Shown in pieces: positions 33,086-41,816 of a stretch of DNA of 64,000 nucleotides (the stretch's first letter is position 1; each line of letters begins with the position of its first letter). The DNA is from Huaxiibacter chinensis (GTDB lineage: Bacteria; Pseudomonadota; Gammaproteobacteria; Enterobacterales; Enterobacteriaceae). A program made the translations under genes and the position numbers. Location: NCBI RefSeq assembly GCF_022171985.1, contig NZ_JAJVHF010000002.1:310001-374000 (forward strand). Reading direction: 5' to 3'. The notes under the pieces were generated by a model that was given only the letters and a program-made list of their open reading frames with translations, was not told the DNA's origin and ran no database searches.

Positions 33086-34948
33086 TTAAACGTTTTTTTC
33101 GCTCTTATCGTAGGTCTCTTTAAGATGATCGTGCAGTTTGCCGCTACCGTGCATTGTCACCAGAAGGTTGTGGCGTGCACGCGTAAAGCCGACATACAGA
33201 CGCTTAATATCATCGCTTAAATCCTCTTCTTCCCGTCCTTTTGCCGCATCCATAATCGCAACGGAGTGGAACTCGAGACCCTTACTGCTTGGCAGAGGCA
33301 TAACGCAAAGTAAATCATTCTGCGGTGACCAGTGTTTCTTATCATTTCCGGTAACAATCATCTGGAAGGGGATTTTGCGGGCCGTCAATCTGGGAACCAG
33401 GGCGTCAGAGATACTATAGGTTGAAGGACAGAGTACCGCGATTTCTGACCAGGCCACCCCTTGTTGGCGTTGGTCAGTAATCCAGTTGAGTACGTGGGTA
33501 ATCTCATCATCCTGATTATCAAAGCAAGCCAGGGCGGGATAATGCCCGGTCAGGCCGCCCGCAGAAGGTTGCTGGTATTGAAGCGCTGCCTCAATATGAT
33601 TATTGAGATAGTTGAATGCCATGCTGCTGGCGAAATGCAATATTTGACGGGTATTACGATAGTTGATATTCAGAATGGTTGTGCGCCCTTGCGCCTTAAT
33701 GTCGACGCTTGAGAGTGTAAAGTCGAGGGCTTTCTTTTTCTGGTAAATAGATTGTGCATCGTCGTAAAGGAAAAGCAGCGCGTTGTCTTTATTATCGGGC
33801 ATGCGGGCAAGAATTTTTAGCCATTCGGGCTTGAAGTCATGCCCTTCATCGATTAAAACGGCACTGTATTGCTCTGGTTTAATCGCGCCTTCCTCAAATG
33901 CCTTTGTCAGGGCATTTTCCATTCGTTCTACAAAGTTTTTACCTTTAGGCGGAAGTCGGCCATGCGTATGTAATTGCTGATAACACCAGGCATGAAAATG
34001 CGTCACTTCAACCGGGATCCGAAGTGGATGGAGGTCGATCTGCGCTTTTAGTTTTCTGGCGAGCGTAATGTTGTAGCAAACCACCAGGACAGGCTTGGTA
34101 TTTTCTATATTATTAGCCAAATCAACGCAGCGGTGAAGGAGAATAAGCGTTTTGCCCGAGCCCGCTACTCCATGCACGACGCGGTGTCCTGGCCCCATAC
34201 TTCTGGCGAGCTGTTCCTGATTCGTGTCCATGATGCAAACGATATCAGGGGCATGTAAGGTAAAGCTATGCAGTTCAACGTGAGTCACTGACGGGTTGAT
34301 GCGAGTGTCGGGATAAAGATGCCATCTGATCCGATCGAGCTGTTGCGGCGTGGTGTGATGCGGGAAGTTATGTTTAAGAAGAGAGATCAACCTTGCTGAG
34401 ATTTGTTCTCTTGTCATAAACTCATTAAGCTCGTCTTTACAGATAATCAGATCGGCGGGCAAAATTTCTTGTAGTTCGAGAGCATTAAAATGCTTTTCAA
34501 GCTGCGGACGGGTAATATTGCTCAAATAAACGCCGTAGCCATAGGGCATAATAAAACTGCCCTGATAATCCCCGTCTTGCTGGCGAAGCTGGGGGTCATT
34601 TTTCAGGCTATCAATCGTCTTGAATGTATATTGGCGAACCTGCTCAAGTGGATTTTTAAGAGGTTCAATACCGTTTTTGGTTTCGTAATGAATGTGGGTT
34701 TTATTGGCGGATTTGATTTTTGTGACAAACCAGTCTTTTACTTCTATAAATAACAGGCCCTTATCCGGGGTGAGTATGACAAAGTCCGGATGATGTTGTT
34801 TATCGCCTATTGGAATATCATACCAGCAGGTACACTTATCGCTCAGTCCACCTTCAAGTATCCTGGCAAGTCTTTTTTCGCCTGCCGTAATTTTCTCACT
34901 ACAACTACTGATTGTCGGAATAATGATTGCCATGTCACGTCTACTCAT
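33086..34948 (-). CDS. NERD-domain superfamily 1 helicase
   Basis: 620 residues. An N-terminal NERD nuclease-like domain shows HPDFVILTPDKGLLFIEVKDW (Asp55, Glu69, Lys71), the D...ExK pattern of PD-(D/E)xK nucleases. It is followed by a UvrD/Rep-type SF1 core with Walker A GVAGSGKT (260-267), motif II VLIDEGHDF (about residue 365), SSKGLEF and YVGFTRARHNLLVT. It stands alone, in the E. coli hsd/mrr position next to yjiA. Such proteins are found in defence islands; a role against foreign DNA is inferred, DNA repair is the alternative. Start uncertain: MSRRD or MAIII five codons later; neither has a good ribosome site. Confidence 0.85.
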   Translation of the reverse strand: MSRRDMAIIIPTISSCSEKITAGEKRLARILEGGLSDKCTCWYDIPIGDKQHHPDFVILTPDKGLLFIEVKDWFVTKIKSANKTHIHYETKNGIEPLKNPLEQVRQYTFKTIDSLKNDPQLRQQDGDYQGSFIMPYGYGVYLSNITRPQLEKHFNALELQEILPADLIICKDELNEFMTREQISARLISLLKHNFPHHTTPQQLDRIRWHLYPDTRINPSVTHVELHSFTLHAPDIVCIMDTNQEQLARSMGPGHRVVHGVAGSGKTLILLHRCVDLANNIENTKPVLVVCYNITLARKLKAQIDLHPLRIPVEVTHFHAWCYQQLHTHGRLPPKGKNFVERMENALTKAFEEGAIKPEQYSAVLIDEGHDFKPEWLKILARMPDNKDNALLFLYDDAQSIYQKKKALDFTLSSVDIKAQGRTTILNINYRNTRQILHFASSMAFNYLNNHIEAALQYQQPSAGGLTGHYPALACFDNQDDEITHVLNWITDQRQQGVAWSEIAVLCPSTYSISDALVPRLTARKIPFQMIVTGNDKKHWSPQNDLLCVMPLPSSKGLEFHSVAIMDAAKGREEEDLSDDIKRLYVGFTRARHNLLVTMHGSGKLHDHLKETYDKSEKNV

Positions 34949-34976
34949 TCATGGGATTTATATTTCTGGTATAATT

Positions 34977-34994
34977 AACATTTGCGAGAATGTT
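34977..34994. promoter_or_regulatory. Inverted repeat in the helicase promoter region
   Basis: AACATT-TGCGAG-AATGTT, 6-base perfect arms, just upstream of a minus-strand TTATAC-like -10 (about 34968-34975). Candidate operator for an unidentified regulator. Confidence 0.4.
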
Positions 34995-35114
34995 CATTGA
35001 CTGTTGTTTCATTATTTAAGACATTAACAGACAATATTGGAAACGAAAAGAATATAACAAAGTAAATATCAATGGCGTTTATACTCCCTTTCAGGCAGAA
35101 AGGGAGTGGAAATA

Positions 35115-36068
35115 TTATTTCTTTAACTGCGAGAATGCCGCCCGAATCTCCTCTTCCGGCAACTGAATGCCGATAAACACCATCACGCTGTGCGGCGGTT
35201 CGTCGGCCCACGGGCGGTCCCAGTCGGCGCTGTACAGGCGCTGCACGCCCTGGAACAGCAGGCGATTTGGTTCACCGTCAATCCACAGCATTCCTTTGTA
35301 GCGCAGCAGCTTGTCGGCAAACGACAGCAGCAGGTTCTCCATCACGCGGGAGACTTCGCTGATATCCACCGGGAAATCCAGTTCCACCACGATTGATGAG
35401 ACGTCGTTTTGCTTATCAGCCATAAAGTGAAAGCGCGGTTTTGACGTGACGTTCTCTTCGAGCATAAAGCCGTTGGTGTTAAACAGCTGCGCCAGATCGA
35501 TATCGCCGTGCGTCACCGTGTAAATCGGGGCGCGTGAGTTAATGCGTGTCAGCCGCTCGCGCAGTTCTTCGCTGTCGCCCGCCACGTCGGTTTTGGTCAG
35601 CAAAATACGATCGGCATAGCCAATTTGCGACTGGGCAATAGTGAACTGATTCATTTGTTCGTTGGCGTGTACCGCGTCAACCAGGGCGATGACGCCATCC
35701 AGCAGGTAGCGCTGACAGAGGATCTCGTGGGAGAAAAAGGTCTGAATAATCGGACCGGGATCGGCCATGCCGGTGCATTCGATCACCAGACGATCGAACC
35801 CGATGTCACCGCGATCGCGGCTGTCGAGCAGATCGAGCAGGGCATCTTCCAGTTCGCTGGATCGGGTGCAGCAGATGCAGCCGTTGGTCAGGGTTTTGAT
35901 CTGCGTAGCGCGATCGCCTATCAGCTGATCGTCTACTGAAACTTCACCAAATTCGTTTTCAATGACGGCGATTTTAAAACCGTGCTGCTCGTTCAGAATG
36001 TGGCGCAGCAGGGTGGTTTTGCCCGCGCCCAAAAAGCCGGTGAGGAGGGTTACTGCAATCGGTGTCAT
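35115..36068 (-). CDS. yjiA: COG0523 GTPase YjiA
   Basis: 317-residue G3E-family GTPase, related to Zn metallochaperones. Walker A GFLGAGKTTLL near the N-terminus, the metal-binding CxCC in TNGCICCTRSS, GTPase motif ECTGMADP and NKxD-like LTKTDV. Almost identical in layout to E. coli YjiA. Start MTPIAVTLLTG at 36068 is preceded by GGAGAG; a longer frame to 36137 overlaps yjiX and is rejected. Confidence 0.95.
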   Translation of the reverse strand: MTPIAVTLLTGFLGAGKTTLLRHILNEQHGFKIAVIENEFGEVSVDDQLIGDRATQIKTLTNGCICCTRSSELEDALLDLLDSRDRGDIGFDRLVIECTGMADPGPIIQTFFSHEILCQRYLLDGVIALVDAVHANEQMNQFTIAQSQIGYADRILLTKTDVAGDSEELRERLTRINSRAPIYTVTHGDIDLAQLFNTNGFMLEENVTSKPRFHFMADKQNDVSSIVVELDFPVDISEVSRVMENLLLSFADKLLRYKGMLWIDGEPNRLLFQGVQRLYSADWDRPWADEPPHSVMVFIGIQLPEEEIRAAFSQLKK

Positions 36069-36078
36069 GGTCTCTCCT

Positions 36079-36282
36079 TTAGCAGCAGCGTATGCCGCCT
36101 TCGCCACTTCCGCCATAGCGTGCTTCCTGACGCTCACGGAAGAATTCGTTATAGGTCATATACGGCTTATCGGGATGGTTGGTTTTCATATGCTCAACAT
36201 AGTTGTCATAGTCCGGGATACCAATCAGCATTTTGGCCGCCTGACCAAGGTATTTTTTTGCTTCGCCTAAGTTACCAAACAT
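36079..36282 (-). CDS. yjiX: DUF466 protein YjiX
   Basis: 67 residues, [20 protein letters not shown] to the C-terminal GGIRCC. Matches E. coli YjiX, including the two terminal Cys. In E. coli it lies between yjiA and btsT, as here; ten bases separate it from yjiA, so one operon. The function is unresolved; it may assist BtsT. Confidence 0.93.
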   Translation of the reverse strand: MFGNLGEAKKYLGQAAKMLIGIPDYDNYVEHMKTNHPDKPYMTYNEFFRERQEARYGGSGEGGIRCC

Positions 36283-36303
36283 TGTGCCTTCCAGATAGAA
36301 AAA

Positions 36304-36324
36304 GCCCGGCAGCGGCGGCCGGGC
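36304..36324 (-). terminator. Intrinsic terminator after btsT
   Basis: Minus strand GCCCGGC-CGCCGCT-GCCGGGC followed by TTTTTC. It may be partial and lie between btsT and yjiX-yjiA. Confidence 0.75.
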
Positions 36325-36331
36325 GTGGTTT

Positions 36332-36373
36332 CCCTCACCCTAACCCTCTCCTGAAAGAAGAGGGGAGGAGGGT
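36332..36373. repeat. REP-like element
   Basis: CCCTCACCCTAACCCTCTCC with an imperfect GGGGAGGAGGGTG partner; same family as the cluster at 24.5 kb. Confidence 0.75.
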
Positions 36374-36376
36374 GGA

Positions 36377-38530
36377 TTAGTGGTGTGAAGAGGTCTTCAC
36401 GCCGCCTTCCGGGACCGGGACATACGGGGTCTCTTTATCCGTACGACCGTCGGCGTTACGCACGTTCAGCCAGGTTTTGATGCCAAAGAAGATGATGCTG
36501 TAGACGACGACCAGGAACAGAATGCTCAGACCCGCGTTGGTGTAGTTATTCACCACGATATGGTTCATGTTGGCAATCTGTTGCGCGGTCAGGTCGCCGC
36601 CGCCTGCTGCAATCTTCTCTTTGTACTGGTTCGCCATGTACAGGAAGCCTTCCAGCTGCGGATTGGCGCTGAACAGTTTCAGACCCAGCGCCCAGGTGGT
36701 GCACAGCAGCAGCCACAGCGCAGGGACCACGGTCACCCAGATGTATTTGGTGCGTTTCATCTTCACAAGGACAACGGTGCCGAGTACCAGGGCCACAGCG
36801 GCCAGCATCTGGTTAGAGATACCGAACAGCGGCCACAGGCTCTTCACGCCGCCCAACGGATCGACGACGCCCTGATACAGCAGATAGCCCCACAGACCGA
36901 CGCAGCCCGCCGTTCCCAGTACGCCTGCCGCCAGTGAATCCGTTTTCTTGAGGAACGGCACGAAGTTACCGAGCAGATCCTGCAGCATAAAGCGGCCCGC
37001 ACGGGTGCCTGCATCCAGCGCGGTCAGGATGAACAGAGCTTCGAACAGAATACCGAAGTGGTACCAGAAGCCCATGTCCGCCCACGGCAGCACTTTATGG
37101 AAGACGTGAGCGATACCCACGGCAAGCGTTGGTGCGCCGCCGGCACGGTTCAGAATTGACGGTTCACCGATGTCTTTCGCGGTCTGCATGATCTGCTCAG
37201 GCGAAATCACAAAGCCCCAGGAGCTGACGGTAGCGGCCGCATGAGCGCTGGCATCTTTCAGCTGCGCCATGATCAGCGCGGCGTTATCGCCCCCCATTTC
37301 GTGCAGGTTTGGCATGGTGATGCCCAGCCCCGCAGGCGGGGTGTTCATCGCAAAGTACAGACCCGGCTCAATGATCGATGCCGCAACCAGCGCCATGATG
37401 GCCACGAAGGATTCCATCAGCATCGCGCCATAACCGATAAAGCGGGCGTCGGTTTCGTTCGCCATCAGCTTCGGCGTGGTGCCGGAGGCGATCAACGCAT
37501 GGAAGCCAGATACCGCGCCACAGGCAATGGTGATGAACAGGAACGGGAAGAGCGCCCCTTTCCACAGTGGACCGGTGCCGTCAATGTACTGCGTGACCGC
37601 AGGCATTTTCAGTTCCGGGTTGATGATCACAATGCCAATCGCCAGACCGACGATCACGCCGATTTTCAGGAAGGTGGCCAGGTAATCACGCGGAGCCAGA
37701 ATCAGCCAGACCGGCAGCAGCGCTGAGATAAAAGCGTAGCCAATCAGGGCAAAGGTGATGGTGGTGTCTTTAAAGGTGAGCGCCGGGCCCCAGTACGGGT
37801 CGTGCGCAATGACGCCGCCAAAGTAAATGGCTGCCACCAGTAAAACAATACCAATGACCGACACTTCGCCGACGCGACCTGGGCGCAGGAAGCGCATGTA
37901 TATGCCCATAAAGAGCGCAATCGGCACGGTGGAGCAGACGGTGAAGACCCCCCACGGACTTTCTGCCAGCGCTTTCACCACGATCAGCGCCAGCACCGCC
38001 AGGATGATAATCATGATCAGGAAGCAGCCAAACAGGGCAATGGTGCCCGGCACGCGGCCCATCTCTTCTTTAACCATCTCACCCAGAGAGGCGCCGTTAC
38101 GGCGAGTAGAGATAAACAGCACCATGAAGTCCTGAACGGCACCCGCCAGCACCACGCCGGCCAGCAGCCAAAGCGTGCCCGGCAGGTAGCCCATCTGCGC
38201 GGCAAGCACCGGCCCAACCAGCGGACCTGCACCGGCTATTGCGGCAAAGTGGTGACCAAACAGGACATAGCGGTTGGTCGGAACGTAGTTCAGGCCATCG
38301 TTGTTAATGACCGCGGGGGTGGCGCGCGTCGGGTCGAGTTTCATGACCTTCTGCGCGATATACAAGCTGTAGTAGCGATAAGCCACAAGATAAACGGAGA
38401 CTGACGCGACCACGATCCACAGGGCGCTAACGTGCTCGCCCCGGCGTAATGCGACAACCGCCAGACAGAAAGCCCCGAGGATCCCGAGTAAGGCCCAGGG
38501 CACGTGCTTAAGTAGTTTTTTCGTATCCAT
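36377..38530 (-). CDS. btsT: Pyruvate/H+ symporter BtsT (CstA family)
   Basis: 717-residue multi-helix inner-membrane carrier of the CstA family, near identical in length and sequence to E. coli BtsT/YjiY (ATPAVINNDGLNYVPTNR, FGHHFAAIAGAGPLVGPVLA). Imports pyruvate. In E. coli it is induced by the BtsS/BtsR two-component system and needs CRP. Both inputs look conserved: two TGAGCGGT repeats and a CRP box lie upstream. Start MDTKK at 38530; an extension to 38569 is less likely. Confidence 0.95.
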   Translation of the reverse strand: MDTKKLLKHVPWALLGILGAFCLAVVALRRGEHVSALWIVVASVSVYLVAYRYYSLYIAQKVMKLDPTRATPAVINNDGLNYVPTNRYVLFGHHFAAIAGAGPLVGPVLAAQMGYLPGTLWLLAGVVLAGAVQDFMVLFISTRRNGASLGEMVKEEMGRVPGTIALFGCFLIMIIILAVLALIVVKALAESPWGVFTVCSTVPIALFMGIYMRFLRPGRVGEVSVIGIVLLVAAIYFGGVIAHDPYWGPALTFKDTTITFALIGYAFISALLPVWLILAPRDYLATFLKIGVIVGLAIGIVIINPELKMPAVTQYIDGTGPLWKGALFPFLFITIACGAVSGFHALIASGTTPKLMANETDARFIGYGAMLMESFVAIMALVAASIIEPGLYFAMNTPPAGLGITMPNLHEMGGDNAALIMAQLKDASAHAAATVSSWGFVISPEQIMQTAKDIGEPSILNRAGGAPTLAVGIAHVFHKVLPWADMGFWYHFGILFEALFILTALDAGTRAGRFMLQDLLGNFVPFLKKTDSLAAGVLGTAGCVGLWGYLLYQGVVDPLGGVKSLWPLFGISNQMLAAVALVLGTVVLVKMKRTKYIWVTVVPALWLLLCTTWALGLKLFSANPQLEGFLYMANQYKEKIAAGGGDLTAQQIANMNHIVVNNYTNAGLSILFLVVVYSIIFFGIKTWLNVRNADGRTDKETPYVPVPEGGVKTSSHH

Positions 38531-38668
38531 AGTAAGACCTGGTTTTTTATGTGAAGAAAAAAGGGTCATCGTGCGTTGTGAGGAAGTGATGATTAGTGCT
38601 GGGGCGATCTTGCCAGATCCGCGCCCGTGTAAAGGACGGTAAATGAGTGAGTGGTTGAAACGTGCAGG

Positions 38669-38696
38669 TGAGCGGTCAAAGGGTGGGGTGAGCGGT
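38669..38696 (-). promoter_or_regulatory. BtsR-like direct repeats
   Basis: On the minus strand ACCGCTCA occurs twice (plus-strand 38669-38676 and 38689-38696, 20-base period), matching the published BtsR/YehT motif ACC(G/A)CT(C/T)A at E. coli btsT. Confidence 0.75.
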
Positions 38697-38721
38697 TTGG
38701 GCTCACCCTCAGTCGGCGTGT

Positions 38722-38743
38722 TTATGTGATTGAGATCACGAAG
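38722..38743. promoter_or_regulatory. CRP site upstream of btsT
   Basis: TGTGA-TTGAGA-TCACG (38725-38740), a near-consensus CRP core with AT-rich flanks, about 200 bases before the btsT start and behind the BtsR-like repeats. Confidence 0.8.
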
Positions 38744-38750
38744 TTTATTT

Positions 38751-39647
38751 TCAGGCGTCGACGGGCACCGCAGCGAGATAACCCTCGAGCGTATCGATCA
38801 GTTTTTCACGCAGCCATTGCGGCGACAAAATCTGGATATTCGGTAACCAGTAACAGAGCAGCGGCAGGATTTGATTTTCATGAGAGGCCTGGCAACGGAG
38901 GGTGATCCCCTCCGGTGTTTCAGCAAGCAGTTCCTGGTCGGGCAATAAATTGCGGCGTTTAAAATAGTGTGAAATATCACGATGCAGGAAAACGGTGACT
39001 TCAAAGGTTTCGTCACTGACCCAGGGGTCGAGATTTTTCTCAAGCAGGGCGAGCGTATCCGCATCCGGGATGAAAGTTTTATTCTGTATATCGAACCAGT
39101 GAATCTGACTTAGGGAAAAGGATTTTAACCTGCCATTTTCGGTGGCTTGTAAATACCATATATTTTTTTTGTTAATAAGTTTATAGGGATTAATCAGTCT
39201 GGTTTTATTCTTATAAACAATCTGGCAGACGAAGTGCTGTTTAATCGACTTCTCAATGGCGGATAAATGCTGGCGGATATCTTTTTTGACCGAATGTTCA
39301 GCATCCGTGTTCAGGATAAGAATATGGTTCTCTTCAACGCGGGCGTCCAGATGCTGCCAAAACTCCTTTCCTCTTTCCGGGATGTAGGCGTCGGCATTGA
39401 GAAAATTCGCCAGCGTATGGTGGATGCCGTGCTCATGGGAACCAGACGACAGATGAATCAGGCGATACTGTCCGTTGCCGCTGTGTTCAACAATCGGCGC
39501 CAGGGCGTTCAGATCGCGGTAGACCGTGCGTTCTGTAATATTAAATTTATGCATCAGGTCGCTGCGATTAACGACGCCGTTTAAATGTAGTTCCAGAATA
39601 ATATCGACGAGGCGTTCAGCCGAACGGCTCCGAACCGGCGTTGCCAT
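38751..39647 (-). CDS. WYL-domain transcriptional regulator
   Basis: 298 residues: N-terminal HTH (about 8-60, RLVDIILELHLNGVVNRSDL, ITERTVYRDLNAL) and a WYL effector region (INPYKLINKKNIWYLQATENG) with a C-terminal extension. WYL proteins bind nucleic acid or nucleotide ligands and often sit in defence loci. Start at 39647 (MATPVRSRS). This gene has no counterpart between btsT and tsr in E. coli K-12. Target unknown; autoregulation likely. Confidence 0.85.
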   Translation of the reverse strand: MATPVRSRSAERLVDIILELHLNGVVNRSDLMHKFNITERTVYRDLNALAPIVEHSGNGQYRLIHLSSGSHEHGIHHTLANFLNADAYIPERGKEFWQHLDARVEENHILILNTDAEHSVKKDIRQHLSAIEKSIKQHFVCQIVYKNKTRLINPYKLINKKNIWYLQATENGRLKSFSLSQIHWFDIQNKTFIPDADTLALLEKNLDPWVSDETFEVTVFLHRDISHYFKRRNLLPDQELLAETPEGITLRCQASHENQILPLLCYWLPNIQILSPQWLREKLIDTLEGYLAAVPVDA

Positions 39648-39695
39648 AATGGATTCCCGTTTATTTGCTGCGTGACTCTGAATAATGCAGAGCAT

Positions 39696-40005
39696 CGCTG
39701 ACAGAATGTGTCAGTGATACAGAGCCAAAATTTATCTTATGGATATATAACGACCCCACTTAGGATAAACATTAATTTTTTTTGCACGTGGGGGTGCCGT
39801 TCTGGTCGAGGCAGGGATTAATAATAATCAGGGGATTATTTCTCCCCGTATCGGGGGTGGAGGTCAACGTTTAAAATTGATTGCTTATCGTTCTTCTTCT
39901 CACTGCAAAAAGAGTGGGAATAAACACGACTTTTAGTACGATTTTCGTAAAGTTTTCCTTTCCCAGGCCGAAAATTCTGTTATCTGTCTGATGGAAAGAG
40001 AAATC
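39696..40005. other. Intergenic region upstream of tsr
   Basis: About 310 bases, AT-rich on the left, where the promoter of the WYL gene should lie. The right third has the sigma-28 promoter of tsr. No ORF or RNA gene recognised. Confidence 0.6.
39948..39974 (+). promoter_or_regulatory. Sigma-28 (FliA) promoter of tsr
   Basis: TAAAGTTT (39948-39955), 11-base spacer, GCCGAAAA (39967-39974): one mismatch to TAAAGTTT-N11-GCCGATAA. Links tsr to the flagellar late class. Confidence 0.9.
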
Positions 40006-41664
40006 ATGTTAAATCGTATCAAGATTGTCACCAGTTTGTTACTGGTTCTGGCTATTTTCGGCCTGTTACAACTGACGTCCGGTGGTCTTTTCTTTAATGC
40101 CCTCAAGCATGACAAAGAGAATTTCACCGTCCTGCAAACCATTCGCCAGCAGCAGTCCACGCTTAACGGCAGCTGGGTCGCGTTGCTGCAAACCCGTAAT
40201 ACCCTGAACCGTGCGGGTATTCGTTACATGATGGATCAGAGCAATATTGGCAGCGGCGCGACCGTGGCCGAGCTGATGCAGATTGCGTCTGCTTCCCTGA
40301 AGCAGGCGGAGAAAAACTGGGCCGATTATGAAGCGTTGCCGCGTGATCCGCGCCAGAGCGACGCCGCTGCCCTGGAAATTAAACGTAACTACGATATCTA
40401 TCACGGTGCGCTGGCAGAACTTATCCAGTTATTGGGTGCCGGTAAAATCAATGAATTCTTCGATCAGCCGACCCAGAGCTTCCAGGACGGTTTCGAGAAA
40501 CAGTACGTGAACTATCTGCAGCAAAACGACCATCTCTATCAGGTGGCCGTGGATGACAGCAATAGCTCTTACAGCCAGGCCATCTGGGTTCTGTTGAGCG
40601 TGCTGATCCTGGTGCTGGTGGTTATCGTTGGCGTGTGGCTGGGTATCAAACAAACCCTGATCTCTCCGCTGAACCGTCTGATCGACAGCATTCGTCATAT
40701 TGCCAGCGGCGATCTGGTGAAACGCATTGATGTGGAAGGCACCAACGAAATGGGCGAACTGGCCGAATCGCTGCGTCATATGCAGGGTGAGCTGGTACGG
40801 ACCGTGGGTGACGTGCGTAACGGCGCCAATGCGATTTACAGCGGCGCGAGCGAAATCTCCGTCGGGAATAACGATCTCTCTTCACGTACCGAGCAGCAGG
40901 CGGCCTCTCTGGAAGAGACCGCAGCGAGCATGGAGCAGCTGACGGCCACCGTGAAACAGAACGCCGAAAATGCGCGTCAGGCCAGCAATCTGGCTCTGAG
41001 CGCGTCCGAAACCGCGCAGAAAGGCGGTAAAGTGGTGGATAACGTGGTGCAAACCATGCGTGACATCGCGGGCAGTTCTCAGAAAATTGCCGATATTATT
41101 AGCGTGATCGACGGCATTGCTTTCCAGACGAATATTCTGGCGCTGAACGCAGCGGTTGAAGCCGCACGTGCGGGTGAGCAGGGCCGTGGTTTTGCGGTTG
41201 TGGCAGGCGAAGTGCGTAACCTCGCACAGCGTAGCGCCCAGGCAGCACGCGAAATTAAAAGCCTGATTGAAGACTCCGTCGGCCGCGTTGAGCTGGGTTC
41301 AACCCTGGTTGAAAGCGCCGGTGAAACCATGGATGAGATCGTGAATGCGGTGACCCGCGTGACGGACATTATGGGCGAAATCGCCTCTGCGTCTGACGAG
41401 CAGAGCCGGGGTATCGATCAGGTCGGTCTGGCTGTTGCTGAGATGGATCGCGTCACGCAGCAGAACGCCTCGCTGGTGGAAGAGTCCGCCGCTGCCGCGG
41501 CCGCGCTGGAAGAGCAGGCGAGTCGCCTGACGCAGGCTGTCGCCGTGTTCCGCATTCAGCAGGAGCAGATGAAATCACGTGACCAGGCGTTAAAAACCCC
41601 GGCTCCGGTGATGGCGCGCAAAGCCGCTGCGACCACGACAGGTGACAACTGGGAAACCTTCTGA
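40006..41664 (+). CDS. tsr: Serine chemoreceptor Tsr
   Basis: 552-residue methyl-accepting chemotaxis protein. First membrane helix about 7-30, periplasmic four-helix sensor with the serine-binding arginine region ([17 protein letters not shown]), second helix about 190-212, HAMP, methylation helices, the conserved hairpin tip [31 protein letters not shown] (given in part: [19 protein letters not shown]) and the CheR/CheB tether NWETF at the C-terminus. Sequence follows E. coli Tsr throughout. Start MLNRIKIV at 40006. Confidence 0.96.
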   Translation: MLNRIKIVTSLLLVLAIFGLLQLTSGGLFFNALKHDKENFTVLQTIRQQQSTLNGSWVALLQTRNTLNRAGIRYMMDQSNIGSGATVAELMQIASASLKQAEKNWADYEALPRDPRQSDAAALEIKRNYDIYHGALAELIQLLGAGKINEFFDQPTQSFQDGFEKQYVNYLQQNDHLYQVAVDDSNSSYSQAIWVLLSVLILVLVVIVGVWLGIKQTLISPLNRLIDSIRHIASGDLVKRIDVEGTNEMGELAESLRHMQGELVRTVGDVRNGANAIYSGASEISVGNNDLSSRTEQQAASLEETAASMEQLTATVKQNAENARQASNLALSASETAQKGGKVVDNVVQTMRDIAGSSQKIADIISVIDGIAFQTNILALNAAVEAARAGEQGRGFAVVAGEVRNLAQRSAQAAREIKSLIEDSVGRVELGSTLVESAGETMDEIVNAVTRVTDIMGEIASASDEQSRGIDQVGLAVAEMDRVTQQNASLVEESAAAAAALEEQASRLTQAVAVFRIQQEQMKSRDQALKTPAPVMARKAAATTTGDNWETF

Positions 41665-41669
41665 TGTGA

Positions 41670-41697
41670 AAAACGTCCTGCTTCGGCAGGACGTTTT
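41670..41697 (+). terminator. Terminator after tsr
   Basis: AAAACGTCCTGC-TTCG-GCAGGACGTTTT, strong intrinsic terminator. Confidence 0.9.
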
Positions 41698-41816
41698 GTT
41701 TGGTGACAAAAGCCAGTCCGCACATCACCTTACATGATAGTAAACGCTCGCTTTTATCTGACTCCCCGCTGTGCCAGACGCACACGACAACGATACCTTC
41801 ACCGAGGCGATATGGC

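Noticed and set aside
34977..34994. SOS (LexA) box of the helicase gene
   Set aside because: Lacks CTGT-N8-ACAG.
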